From NCBI RefSeq assembly GCF_012849375.1, contig NZ_CP051684.1, positions 3,286,001 to 3,350,000 on the forward strand: a DNA stretch of 64,000 bases, written 5' to 3'. The stretch comes from Duganella dendranthematis. Lineage in GTDB: Bacteria; Pseudomonadota; Gammaproteobacteria; Burkholderiales; Burkholderiaceae_D. Shown here one piece after another: positions 7,677 to 15,129 of the stretch. Each line of letters starts with the position of its first letter. Positions within the stretch are counted from its first letter, which is position 1. The position numbers and the translations under genes were made by a program. The notes under the pieces were generated by a model, which was not told the DNA's origin, did not search any database, and worked only from the letters and a program-made list of their open reading frames with translations.

Positions 7677-8270
7677 CTAGAACAATTCGGTGCAGATTTG
7701 CTTGAGCCGCACAGGATTGTCTTGAATGTATTTCGAAGTCATCGACACGCTCGCATGCCCAAGCAACGTAGATACGGCCTTGATGTCCACACCACGCTCT
7801 ATGAGCCGTGTTGCGAACGAGCGTCTACCGCTGTGACTTGACGCGCCCTGCAACTTCGCGTCCTGATACATGCGGTGGAATAGCTGCTGCAAGCTGTTCG
7901 GCGTAAACGAGCTGCCTTTCTGCGACTTGAACAGTGGCGCTTCAATGTTGAACAGGATGCCTTCGCGTTCTTGTCGGTCGTCGATAAAATCGCGGATGGC
8001 AGCGATCACACGAGGATTGGTCAGGTAGGCATGGCGCTGCTTGCTGCCTTTCGTCATGTTTCCGGTGAGGTTGATTTCGTCCAGTATACTGCCATCGATG
8101 CCGAGCACATGCTTGATCTTGAGCGCGGCCATTTCCTTCGCACGTAGGCCGAGGCCAAATGAACAGTAGAGCAGTGCGACGTTTCGCTTGGCGTGCGCCT
8201 TCTTCTTGACCATGTTGACTACGCGGGAGAATTCCCGTTCGCTAAGCACACGTGCTTGACCTTCCCTCAT
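7677..8270 (-). CDS. Short tyrosine recombinase
   Basis: A 197-residue protein limited to the catalytic domain; the usual N-terminal SAM-like core-binding domain is absent. Catalytic residues are visible in order: Arg in GLGLRAKEMAAL (about residue 43), Lys in MTKGSKQRH (about 75-79), H-x-x-R in SSHSGRRSFATRL (about 144-149), the second His in LLGHASVSMTSKY (about 170) and Tyr in SKYIQDN (about 180). The length resembles fimbrial switch (FimB/FimE-type) or small island recombinases. An AGGTGA ribosome-binding site precedes the ATG. Two inverted repeats lie just upstream (8293-8312 and 8376-8405). It may move or invert a local segment rather than integrate the whole element, for which the serine recombinase at the right end is the better candidate. 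Confidence 0.85.
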   Translation of the reverse strand: MREGQARVLSEREFSRVVNMVKKKAHAKRNVALLYCSFGLGLRAKEMAALKIKHVLGIDGSILDEINLTGNMTKGSKQRHAYLTNPRVIAAIRDFIDDRQEREGILFNIEAPLFKSQKGSSFTPNSLQQLFHRMYQDAKLQGASSHSGRRSFATRLIERGVDIKAVSTLLGHASVSMTSKYIQDNPVRLKQICTELF

Positions 8271-8292
8271 AGGTTCACCTCAGAATGTTTAG

Positions 8293-8312
8293 GTATTGTC
8301 AAAATGCAATAC
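8293..8312. repeat. Inverted repeat with 8-bp spacer beside the tyrosine recombinase
   Basis: GTATTG (8293-8298) and CAATAC (8307-8312) flank an 8-base spacer. Pairing extends imperfectly outward through GTTTA and TTTAAAC. Arms with a 6 to 8-bp spacer next to a tyrosine recombinase are the form of a core recombination site, though an operator is equally possible. Confidence 0.45.
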
Positions 8313-8375
8313 TTTTAAACCATTCTATCCAGCCCTTTGAGCTTCGTACATCGCAAGAGTGGCACCGGTGGCCAC

Positions 8376-8405
8376 AATGTTTACTAATTGCATTTCGTAA
8401 ACATT
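8376..8405. repeat. 9-bp perfect inverted repeat upstream of gajA
   Basis: AATGTTTAC (8376-8384) and GTAAACATT (8397-8405) are perfect arms with a 12-base spacer. They lie between the recombinase and gajA start codons, so this could be a repressor operator for either gene or a recombinase binding site. Confidence 0.45.
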
Positions 8406-8529
8406 ATCTCATTCACTTGCAAACAGGAAGTAATTGATAGATGGATACTGAAATTGCGTAGTGACAAGCTTTTATGCTAATGTGGCTTACCTCCAGTAGG
8501 ATAATGCCGCCAATACTTCTGAGAAAATT

Positions 8530-10251
8530 ATGCACATTGATACTGTTACTCTTCAGGGCTATCGAAACTTTAAAAATGCAGATATAAAGTTAAATCGTAA
8601 GACTTTAATAATCGGCGGAAACGACGTGGGAAAAACTAATTTCACGTATGCCCTTCGTCTCTTATTGGATAAGAGTCTTTCCGAACTAGACATTGAGCCC
8701 TCGGAGCTTGATTTTCATATCAATGCAGATGGTACAACTGATAAAGAACTAAAAATAACAATTAAATTTAGTGATGTTAAGGAAGATGCTGTTTTGTCAC
8801 AGCTAGTGGGAAAAGTCAGTGACGATGGTGAAACATATTTTTGCTATAGCGCCACTAAGGACGCGTTGGACTACAAGCTTTACATTGGCAGAGATCTTGA
8901 AAATCTAGAAGAGGTAAATTCTAGATATTATCTTAAGCACTTGAATTTAAAATATGTAAATTCTCAACGAGATCTGGCTAAATTTATTCAAAGCGAAAAA
9001 AAACACCTTTTGCGCCTTTCTCAAGAGAAGCGTAGTGAAGATGAAGAAAAGGCAGATAATTCCGTTTTGTCGCGCGTGAGCGCATCCTTGTTGGGCATCA
9101 ATAAGAGAATCAGAAAACTGAATTATGTGGCTGCTGCGACAAGTGATGTAAACGCAGAACTTAAGGCTATGGCCTATCATAATTCCCCTTATTCTGTTCA
9201 ACTCGACACAGGAGCTATAGAAGTAGAGCAGTTTGTGGAGAAATTGGAGTTAGCTGCGAGTTCGAATGGTGCACGTATGATGCTGGGTGGGGATGGGCGT
9301 AATAATCAAATATTGCTTGCCTTATGGAAGGCAAAGAGTGTCAGGGAGCACGATAGCGAAAATGAGGTGGTTATCTACTGCGTTGAAGAGCCCGAAGCAC
9401 ATCTTCATCCGCATCAGCAACGCAAGCTTGCATCTTATTTAGGAGAGAAGCTTCCTGGGCAATCTATCGTAACTACGCATTCTCCTCAAATTGCATCGAA
9501 CTTCTCGCCTGATTCAATAATTAGACTGCTGACAAAAAATGCTTCTACCTTTGCGGCTAGTGGCGGATGTTCAGATTGTATAGATGCTGCATGGGATGAT
9601 ATGGGTTACCGTATTAGTATCCTACCGGCAGAAGCATTCTTCGCCAGCGTGGTTTTCCTTGTAGAGGGACCATCCGAACTTTTGTTTTATAGAACATTAG
9701 CCAAGAAGCTAAAGATCGATCTTGATTATTTTAACATTTCTATACTTTCGGTGGATGGTGTTCAATTTGAGGTTTATTCGAAAATTTTAAACGCAATGGA
9801 AATTCCTTGGGTCTTGCGTACGGATAATGATATTTCAAATATCTCCACTGGCCCGAGAGCTTCTCCGATCATGAAACGTCAGCTCGCAGGGTTTAATAGG
9901 TGTTTGTCTTTAATAGGGAAGCCAAAAATTGAACATAAGCCTATGCCTTATGATTCCCAAAGCAGTATCAACGATGGTACGTGGAAATTGGTATCTGACT
10001 TAGTTAATCCAGACGGTCTATTTTTGTCAAAAATCGACTTAGAAACCGACCTCGGGATTGAATTGCCGTTAGAGTTGACAACATTCAAGGGGCCTAATTT
10101 AGCTGATGCTATAAGCTATTTGCAAGATCAGAAAGCGGTTCGTATGAGAGAGTTTTTATCTCAACACTCGGCCTCCTTGGAAAAAATAGGTACTGGGGAG
10201 TTAGCTCGACCTCTGCACTATTGCGTTGCTAAAGCGATTGCGGTGCTGTAA
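8530..10251 (+). CDS. gajA: Gabija anti-phage protein GajA (OLD-family ATPase-nuclease)
   Basis: A 573-residue protein, the normal GajA length. The N-terminal ABC-type ATPase has Walker A GGNDVGKTN (residues about 29-37) and, near residue 292, a signature/Walker B region VEEPEAHLHPHQQRKL with the switch His in THSPQIA. The C-terminal TOPRIM domain starts near 375 with VVFLVEGPSELLFYRTLA (catalytic Glu) and has the acidic RTDNDI further on. Known GajA is a sequence-directed DNA nicking enzyme held inactive by nucleotides and released when phage replication depletes them. It forms a large complex with GajB. The stop overlaps the gajB ATG (TAATG), so the pair is coupled. Base composition is much more AT-rich than the chromosome, a mark of transfer. 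Confidence 0.9.
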   Translation: MHIDTVTLQGYRNFKNADIKLNRKTLIIGGNDVGKTNFTYALRLLLDKSLSELDIEPSELDFHINADGTTDKELKITIKFSDVKEDAVLSQLVGKVSDDGETYFCYSATKDALDYKLYIGRDLENLEEVNSRYYLKHLNLKYVNSQRDLAKFIQSEKKHLLRLSQEKRSEDEEKADNSVLSRVSASLLGINKRIRKLNYVAAATSDVNAELKAMAYHNSPYSVQLDTGAIEVEQFVEKLELAASSNGARMMLGGDGRNNQILLALWKAKSVREHDSENEVVIYCVEEPEAHLHPHQQRKLASYLGEKLPGQSIVTTHSPQIASNFSPDSIIRLLTKNASTFAASGGCSDCIDAAWDDMGYRISILPAEAFFASVVFLVEGPSELLFYRTLAKKLKIDLDYFNISILSVDGVQFEVYSKILNAMEIPWVLRTDNDISNISTGPRASPIMKRQLAGFNRCLSLIGKPKIEHKPMPYDSQSSINDGTWKLVSDLVNPDGLFLSKIDLETDLGIELPLELTTFKGPNLADAISYLQDQKAVRMREFLSQHSASLEKIGTGELARPLHYCVAKAIAVL

Positions 10252-11873
10252 TGAAAAAATTTATTCCCACCGTAGAACAACAGGCAGTTTTGAATTACCA
10301 CGACCACATGGTAATCACTGCTTGCCCGGGTAGCGGCAAAACAGCCGTTGTAGCCGAAAAGGTTAGAGCGATATTACCTTTACTTCCTGACTATAAGGGA
10401 GTCGCAGCTATATCTTATACCAAAAAAGCAAGTGCAGAGTTAAAGAGGAGGTGTAGTGCTGACGGCATCGATACCAAAAAGTCGTTTTTCGGAACTATAG
10501 ATTCTTTTTCGGCTTCCGAAATCGTAATTCCATTTTTGGGGCATTTATCTGATAAGACCCCTCAGGAAATAGAGGTCAAGTTTTTTGAATCATTAAGCGA
10601 CGCTGGTAAAGAAGTGTTCGATGATGTTTCAATAAAAGAGCTTGCGGTGGACGACGTCGGATTGCTGCTGGATAGATTGATTAAGCTTTATCTTGGCGGG
10701 GTGCTTGTTATGGAAACAATAGGCGTCCTTGCTGTTTATATTTTAGATAATTCCGAGGCTTGCAGGAGATATCTTAAGTCAAGATATTCAGCACTTTTCA
10801 TTGACGAATATCAAGATTCTGGTAATCCACAACATGAACTTTTCGTACGATTTAAGAGTTTAGGTATTGTCTCCGTCGCCGTAGGAGATGTAGATCAATC
10901 AATATTCTCTTTTTCGCATCGTGACCCTAAGTACATTAAAGCTTTATGTGAAGCTGGTAGCGGTTATAAGCATCTCAGTTTAACTATTAATCATAGATGC
11001 CATCCCTCGATCGTGAACTATGCGAATCGCCTGTTAAACGATCAATGCGTCTTGTTGCCAGTAGATGATATAAGGGTTTATAGGAGAAGTGTAACCGGCA
11101 CTCAAATAGAAGCTGTGCAGTGGATCAATCAGGTCCTTCCTGATATGAAAAAATCCTTTGGAGTAGTTCATAACCGTGAGGTTGGGATTTTAGTTAGGAA
11201 CTCCAATACAGCAGCAATTGCAGCTAATCAATTGACCTGTCCATCAAGGCTTTTTGGCGATAACGACTTGACCCGTACGCCATCTTTAATGTCAAATTTC
11301 TTTGGTGCGCTTTTGAATTTCCGATTCGATAACAGAATAACAGTGCAGTCAATAATTGATGAATTCTTGAGGCGGCGAGTAAAAAGAGATTATCTTCCAA
11401 TTTTGAGAAAATCAATACAAAATTGTCGAAAATGTGGATTGGATATTTTTTCTGAGGCGGCGGCTATTGCAGCTGAGAACTTGTTTTTGGGTAAGCCTGC
11501 CCAATCTGTTTCTAACAATCTCTCTGATGTTTTGGCTAGTGCGGATGACTTAAGGTATTTTGAACCAATTAAGGACGATGAGGTTCAAGTAATGACCTTG
11601 CATAAGTCAAAAGGATTAGAGTTCAAAATTGTATTTCATTTGGATCTCTATGACTGGGTTCTGCCAAGACGTGTTTTTCTCCAAGGTAACTTCGATGTTA
11701 TATATGAAAATGAGCAGGAGTGCCTCAATTTGCACTACGTAGGGGTGACTAGGGCTCAAGAAGCATGCGTACTTTTAACGTCGACGCGAAGATTGAACTT
11801 CTCTAACGAGAACAAAGCTGGCAATCCATCTCAGTTTTATGATCGGCCAGGTCTTCAAGGACTCTTTCAATAG
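10251..11873 (+). CDS. gajB: Gabija anti-phage protein GajB (UvrD-like helicase)
   Basis: A 540-residue SF1 helicase. Motifs in order are: Q motif TVEQQAVL (about 7-14), Walker A ACPGSGKTAVV (about 24-34), Ia AAISYTKKASAEL, Walker B LFIDEYQDSGNPQHEL (about 183-198), motif III GDVDQSIFSF, motif IV NHRCHPSIV, motif V VMTLHKSKGLEFKIV (about 447-461) and motif VI YVGVTRAQEA (about 495-504). In Gabija systems this protein senses DNA ends or processing intermediates and activates GajA. It is intact, with no frameshift. Transcription ends 61 bp before the convergent methyltransferase, and only an A5T6 stretch, not a clear hairpin, lies between them. Confidence 0.9.
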   Translation: MKKFIPTVEQQAVLNYHDHMVITACPGSGKTAVVAEKVRAILPLLPDYKGVAAISYTKKASAELKRRCSADGIDTKKSFFGTIDSFSASEIVIPFLGHLSDKTPQEIEVKFFESLSDAGKEVFDDVSIKELAVDDVGLLLDRLIKLYLGGVLVMETIGVLAVYILDNSEACRRYLKSRYSALFIDEYQDSGNPQHELFVRFKSLGIVSVAVGDVDQSIFSFSHRDPKYIKALCEAGSGYKHLSLTINHRCHPSIVNYANRLLNDQCVLLPVDDIRVYRRSVTGTQIEAVQWINQVLPDMKKSFGVVHNREVGILVRNSNTAAIAANQLTCPSRLFGDNDLTRTPSLMSNFFGALLNFRFDNRITVQSIIDEFLRRRVKRDYLPILRKSIQNCRKCGLDIFSEAAAIAAENLFLGKPAQSVSNNLSDVLASADDLRYFEPIKDDEVQVMTLHKSKGLEFKIVFHLDLYDWVLPRRVFLQGNFDVIYENEQECLNLHYVGVTRAQEACVLLTSTRRLNFSNENKAGNPSQFYDRPGLQGLFQ

Positions 11874-11934
11874 AGACCGATCTGTAAATGAAAAATTTTT
11901 TGACTAACAGCATTATGAGGCTAGGTATCAAAAA

Positions 11935-12939
11935 TTAAGGAGCAATGGCTGGGTGAGCTGGTTCTGTAGCAGAGAAACGGAATTTACTAGCTTCGAGATA
12001 TTCTTCAATTAACTCAGAGCCAATCCATGTCCTTCCCAGCTTTTCGGCGACTGCGCCAGTTGTATTAGAGCCTGCGAATGGATCAAGTACCAGCTCACCT
12101 TCATCAGTCAGCAGTTTAATAAAAAATTCCGGCAGAACTGCGGGGAATCGGGCAGGATGAATCTTGCTATCGGTTTCCTTGCACATTTTAGTGTAAGGAT
12201 CATTGGCTGCATTATTCCCCGCGATTAGCATTTCGTTTGCAATCTCGTCTTCCAGCACGTTTGACGGAATAGAGCCGCCGGCGGATATTTTGTCAAAGGA
12301 CGCATTGATTGCATGACCCGACGGACGGGTTGTCGTTTTGACCCCCTTTTTCGCCAGCCTGAGCATGTCTGCGCCGTAAGGACGTAGAACCTTTCGATTG
12401 TTTGCCTTCGGGAACGGAGTCTTCGAAAGCCACCACACGTGTTCGACTGAGTCCTTAATTCTAACGCGGCGGACAGTGACCCATTCAGCGGGAACCGGCA
12501 TCTTTGCTGGGTTGTACCAATAGCATTCTTGGGCAAGGTGGAAGCCGATTTCTTCCACAAGAGCAATCATAAGTTTGTAATGATAAAGAGATCGGGTTGG
12601 AGAGCCGGGATTCCAGCTTCCGCCAATGTTCAAAACAAAGCTGCCGTCATCAGCCAAGACACGCATTATTTCCCGAGCGAACGGAAGAAACCACTCGACA
12701 TAGTCAGCCTTACTAGCATTCCCATATTCTTTCTTGAAATGGAGTGCGTACGGAGGCGATGTAAAGACGAGATTTACAGAATTATCCGGAAGTGCACGCA
12801 AGGTTTCCAATGAGTCACCAAGGTACGCGGCGCCCGCGCTAGTACGATAAAACGGGTGCGAGTTAGGCAAGAGCAGTTCTGGATGTTGCGCTTGTGCGTC
12901 GAGAGATACGGTCGTAGCGAGATCAGCAGGGATATTCAT
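11935..12939 (-). CDS. PvuII-like type II DNA methyltransferase (beta class)
   Basis: A 334-residue enzyme with motif IV TSPPY at about residues 59-63, followed by a KKEYGN segment. The AdoMet motif [10 protein letters not shown] lies at the C-terminal end (about 291-300), which is the beta-class order. Long blocks match what I know of M.PvuII: a '[19 protein letters not shown]'-like run, PSGHAI..SFDK..GGSIP, and [19 protein letters not shown].PvuII makes N4-methylcytosine in CAGCTG, so the same target is a reasonable hypothesis. The gene is divergent from an HTH gene and a putative endonuclease. Its promoter has TATAAT at 12977-12982 (minus strand) overlapped upstream by a palindrome. It would protect host DNA from the partner nuclease. 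Confidence 0.85.
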   Translation of the reverse strand: MNIPADLATTVSLDAQAQHPELLLPNSHPFYRTSAGAAYLGDSLETLRALPDNSVNLVFTSPPYALHFKKEYGNASKADYVEWFLPFAREIMRVLADDGSFVLNIGGSWNPGSPTRSLYHYKLMIALVEEIGFHLAQECYWYNPAKMPVPAEWVTVRRVRIKDSVEHVWWLSKTPFPKANNRKVLRPYGADMLRLAKKGVKTTTRPSGHAINASFDKISAGGSIPSNVLEDEIANEMLIAGNNAANDPYTKMCKETDSKIHPARFPAVLPEFFIKLLTDEGELVLDPFAGSNTTGAVAEKLGRTWIGSELIEEYLEASKFRFSATEPAHPAIAP

Positions 12940-12976
12940 TGGGGAGAGGCAAGTGCTATCATGTAGTTTACTGGCA

Positions 12977-13008
12977 ATTATATCTCAAAAATACCTTGAC
13001 AACGTCAA
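12977..13008 (-). promoter_or_regulatory. Methyltransferase promoter with overlapping palindromic operator
   Basis: On the minus strand a TATAAT -10 (12977-12982) lies about 38 bases before the methyltransferase start. The upstream -35 region is covered by the palindrome TTGACAACGTCAA (12996-13008; 5-bp arms, 3-bp centre). The HTH protein encoded next door is the natural candidate to bind it, by analogy with C-protein control of restriction systems. Confidence 0.5.
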
Positions 13009-13220
13009 ACAATTATTCGCCTCTTGAGCTAGATCTCGCAGACTGGATCACTCAAGCCGACGCAGCGCGGCTTCGCAATGTAACTCGACAGGCTATTGCT
13101 CATCTAGTCAGTACGGGGCGTTTGCGTACCTTAAGCGTAGGGGGGCGTCTATTCGTAAACCGATCAGAAGTGCTTGCCTTTGAGCCAAGTGCTCCTGGGC
13201 GGCCGCGTGGAGAAAACTGA
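12996..13220 (+). CDS. Small HTH protein, probable controller of the R-M system
   Basis: About 74 residues from the TTG at 12996; a longer version from a TTG at 12939 is possible, but its first 19 codons lie in the divergent promoter. Neither start has strong support. The protein carries one excisionase/MerR-like winged helix: [20 protein letters not shown], then a wing [20 protein letters not shown]. Its stop is followed at once by the ATG of the restriction gene, so the two are coupled. It is divergent from the methyltransferase and faces a palindrome covering that promoter. These points suggest it times endonuclease against methylase expression. It is not a classical C protein of the lambda-Cro type by sequence. 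Confidence 0.55.
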   Translation: MTTSNNYSPLELDLADWITQADAARLRNVTRQAIAHLVSTGRLRTLSVGGRLFVNRSEVLAFEPSAPGRPRGEN

Positions 13221-13940
13221 ATGGATAGTACAAAGTTACAACAAGTTCGCGAGCTTATTAGCGGATTTTCGGACGCTGAAAAGGATGCTCTTTTCAGCGA
13301 TTTACGAGAGGGCCGTGTGATCCATGAGTTTGAAAATGTGATTGGTGCTCCTGCAGAGATGATTTTAGAAGCAGTACATACTGCTCCAGAACTGACTCGG
13401 CGTATGCTTCGCGGAGTGATTGCTGATGCTGCATTCCGCACGAATGCAGTTGAGCCATTGAAGAATCAGGGATGGGTTGATGTGACACCTGAAGGCAACT
13501 TCGCTTACGACTACAAATTGGAGGATGCAGCTGGCCCAGTCACTGTTCAAGTTAAGTTGCAACGAAGTGCAAAGGGGGCTCCAGTTGTGAGATCGGGAGC
13601 CGCTTTTGGCATGGAGGGCGAGGTCTTCGTAACGGAGACACAAAAAACGAGAACTGGGAACGACGGCGATGAGAAAACACGGCCATACCGCTATGGAGAG
13701 TTCGATATCCTAGCGGTATCCATGCAGCCGTCAACTGGTCAGTGGAATCGGTATATGTACACGGTTGGGCGATGGCTGATCGAAGGGAAGTCACCCAATG
13801 AAATGGCTACCATTCAGCCTGTTGCAAAGACAGCTAATGAGTTTTGGACAGACGACTTCAATGTAGCAGCTAGCTGGCTGCGTGCCGACGATCAAGCGAA
13901 GCGCATGACTGTTTCTAAAGTCAGCCGCAAGAAATCCTAG
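13221..13940 (+). CDS. Putative type II restriction endonuclease
   Basis: A 239-residue protein with a GGAG ribosome-binding site inside the upstream stop region. It is not similar in sequence to R.PvuII as I know it. The middle has a PD-(D/E)xK-like arrangement: FAYDYKLEDA (acidic, about residue 94-100), then a beta strand ending in VTVQVKLQRS (about 107-116), where QVK takes the place of ExK. Glutamine at that position is known in some nucleases. A later EFDILAVSM strand fits the fourth core strand. The N-terminal 70 residues are helical. Identity as the nuclease rests mainly on genetic context: divergent from a PvuII-like methyltransferase and preceded by a small HTH gene. Confidence 0.6.
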   Translation: MDSTKLQQVRELISGFSDAEKDALFSDLREGRVIHEFENVIGAPAEMILEAVHTAPELTRRMLRGVIADAAFRTNAVEPLKNQGWVDVTPEGNFAYDYKLEDAAGPVTVQVKLQRSAKGAPVVRSGAAFGMEGEVFVTETQKTRTGNDGDEKTRPYRYGEFDILAVSMQPSTGQWNRYMYTVGRWLIEGKSPNEMATIQPVAKTANEFWTDDFNVAASWLRADDQAKRMTVSKVSRKKS

Positions 13941-13951
13941 ATTTTGTAGGC

Positions 13952-13975
13952 GATGCGGACTTAATGTTTCGCATC
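13952..13975. repeat. Hairpin after the restriction gene
   Basis: GATGCG and CGCATC flank a 12-base loop, 12 bases after the stop of the restriction gene. There is no T tract here; the stronger terminator lies at 14028-14051. Confidence 0.35.
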
Positions 13976-14027
13976 TATCCTTACGCGAACTTGTGCTTTT
14001 TTGGGCAAGTCTCGCGGATGTATTAGA

Positions 14028-14051
14028 GTCGAGTTGGCTCGACAGTTTTTT
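14028..14051 (+). terminator. Rho-independent terminator of the restriction operon
   Basis: GTCGAG (14028-14033), loop TTGG, CTCGAC (14038-14043), followed by a six-base T run at 14046-14051. It lies 87 bases after the restriction gene stop on the same strand. Confidence 0.65.
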
Positions 14052-14082
14052 ATCGCCTCTTTCTAATCGGAAAGTTGCAGCC

Positions 14083-14105
14083 GGCGGCGCATTCGTATCG
14101 CCGCC
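14083..14105. repeat. GC-rich hairpin downstream of the 14125-14469 gene
   Basis: GGCGGCG and CGCCGCC are perfect 7-bp arms around a 9-base loop, located just past the stop of the minus-strand gene. It may stabilise or end that transcript, although no T run follows. Confidence 0.4.
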
Positions 14106-14124
14106 CTTGCAGGTATAGTCGCGA

Positions 14125-14469
14125 TTAGATTTCGATGATCTGGTGAACGATCGCTTGCACTTCACCCGGATTCTTCTTCAATAGCGCGGCAAAGCGCGAA
14201 ACGATCAGGCGGTTTTTCTTCGTCTCGATCTTGTTGATTTCACGCACAGCAGCCAAGTCCAAAGGCTTACCCGGCTTGATGTTTTCGATAGTGCTTTTGA
14301 CCAGTTCGTTTCGCTGGGTATCGAGGGCTTTGATCGCTTCACGCAGTTCTGCTGCCGCGTCTTTTTGCTGCGAGGACGCAGCGCCTTGCGCCGCGTCGCC
14401 TGCGGCGTCGGCTTGCCCGGTCTTTTTATCCAGACTGAGGGTTGGTTTTTTGTCAGCAGTGGCATTCAT
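14125..14469 (-). CDS. Small helical hypothetical protein
   Basis: A 114-residue protein preceded by a good AGGAG site. The first 40 residues are polar and rich in Ala, Gln, Lys and Asp, and likely disordered. Residues about 40-75 form a charged helix (AAAELREAIKALDTQRNEL). The end (NKIETKKNRLIVSRFAALLK) continues as basic amphipathic helices. There is no membrane segment or catalytic motif, and I do not recognise a family. The layout suits a small coiled-coil DNA- or protein-binding factor of the element. It lies between the restriction operon and the HEPN-serine recombinase operon, reading in the same direction as the latter. Confidence 0.5.
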   Translation of the reverse strand: MNATADKKPTLSLDKKTGQADAAGDAAQGAASSQQKDAAAELREAIKALDTQRNELVKSTIENIKPGKPLDLAAVREINKIETKKNRLIVSRFAALLKKNPGEVQAIVHQIIEI

Positions 14470-14573
14470 AAAAAATCTCCTGTCTTATTTGTCAAATCGA
14501 CAATAGAATTTTATCCAGCATTTTCAAAATCGTACATTGGTTTATTGCTTTTTGGCACTTTTTTGCTTCGCTT

Positions 14574-14643
14574 GCCAGACTTCTGGCCGGTGATAACCCT
14601 TTCCTCTAATCAGTAAATACTAGAGGTCTGGAGTTATCACCGG
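14574..14643. repeat. Cluster of nested inverted repeats at the HEPN gene 3' end
   Basis: Three perfect palindromic units are packed into 70 bp. GCCAGA/TCTGGC lies at 14574-14587 with a 2-base centre. CCGGTGATAAC (14587-14597) pairs with GTTATCACCGG (14633-14643), 11 bp. Inside that arm pair, CCTCTA (14603-14608) pairs with TAGAGG (14621-14626). The large hairpin spans the stop codon of the HEPN-like gene. No T run follows on either strand, so a simple terminator is unlikely. Confidence 0.6.
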
Positions 14644-15126
14644 TGACGGAAACAGCTTCTGGATGAGTTGGCCGCACAGTTGAGCTAGATCCAGCGTATC
14701 TATCGGCGTCAAACTGTATTCCCCATGTGCAGACGCATTGCGGAGTTCCGGTATCAATGTGATCAGTCCTTCGTCGAAGCCTTGTAGCCAATCTTTCTCA
14801 AAGGCAAATTCAAGCAGTTTCTTGAGGCCAGGCTCCGATTTGTACTTGCTCGGTGGCCGCGTAGTATCGTTTTTCCATCGCGTCATCAGTGCAAACTCTA
14901 CCGCGATCAAAGCCTGTGTAAGAGCCACGGATAACAATGAGAACTGCAAATGGGAATAGATCAGCAGATGCTGTGCTTGCTGAAACTGAACCAGTACGCG
15001 CTCTGGGACGTCCTCGCTTAGCGTCATCTCTTCTACGATCTGATAGAGCTTCGGAAGACTTACCCGAAAGAATGCCCAGCGGCCATCAGCCTCTGTCAGC
15101 GTTTCGAACGATTTGAGTGGTTCCAT
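14620..15126 (-). CDS. HEPN-like protein coupled to the serine recombinase
   Basis: A 168-residue, largely helical protein. Its start lies 3 bases after the stop of the serine recombinase, so both are read from one message. Near residue 130 it has LRNASAHGEYSL, an R-N-x-x-x-H motif of the R-x4-6-H type found in HEPN ribonucleases and their relatives. The preceding segment (residues about 60-90, QFSLLSVALTQALIAVEFAL) is a long hydrophobic helix typical of HEPN bundles. HEPN domains act as RNases in toxin-antitoxin and abortive-infection systems, or as inactive scaffolds. No partner antitoxin gene is adjacent unless the recombinase or the small gene at 14125 fills that role. Family-level call only. 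Confidence 0.55.
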   Translation of the reverse strand: MEPLKSFETLTEADGRWAFFRVSLPKLYQIVEEMTLSEDVPERVLVQFQQAQHLLIYSHLQFSLLSVALTQALIAVEFALMTRWKNDTTRPPSKYKSEPGLKKLLEFAFEKDWLQGFDEGLITLIPELRNASAHGEYSLTPIDTLDLAQLCGQLIQKLFPSPVITPDL

Positions 15127-15129
15127 CAG

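Noticed and set aside
8530..11873. Retron, Septu or a plain OLD-family nuclease as alternative to Gabija
   Set aside because: There is no reverse transcriptase or HNH partner, and the adjacent UvrD-like helicase with TAATG coupling is the Gabija layout.
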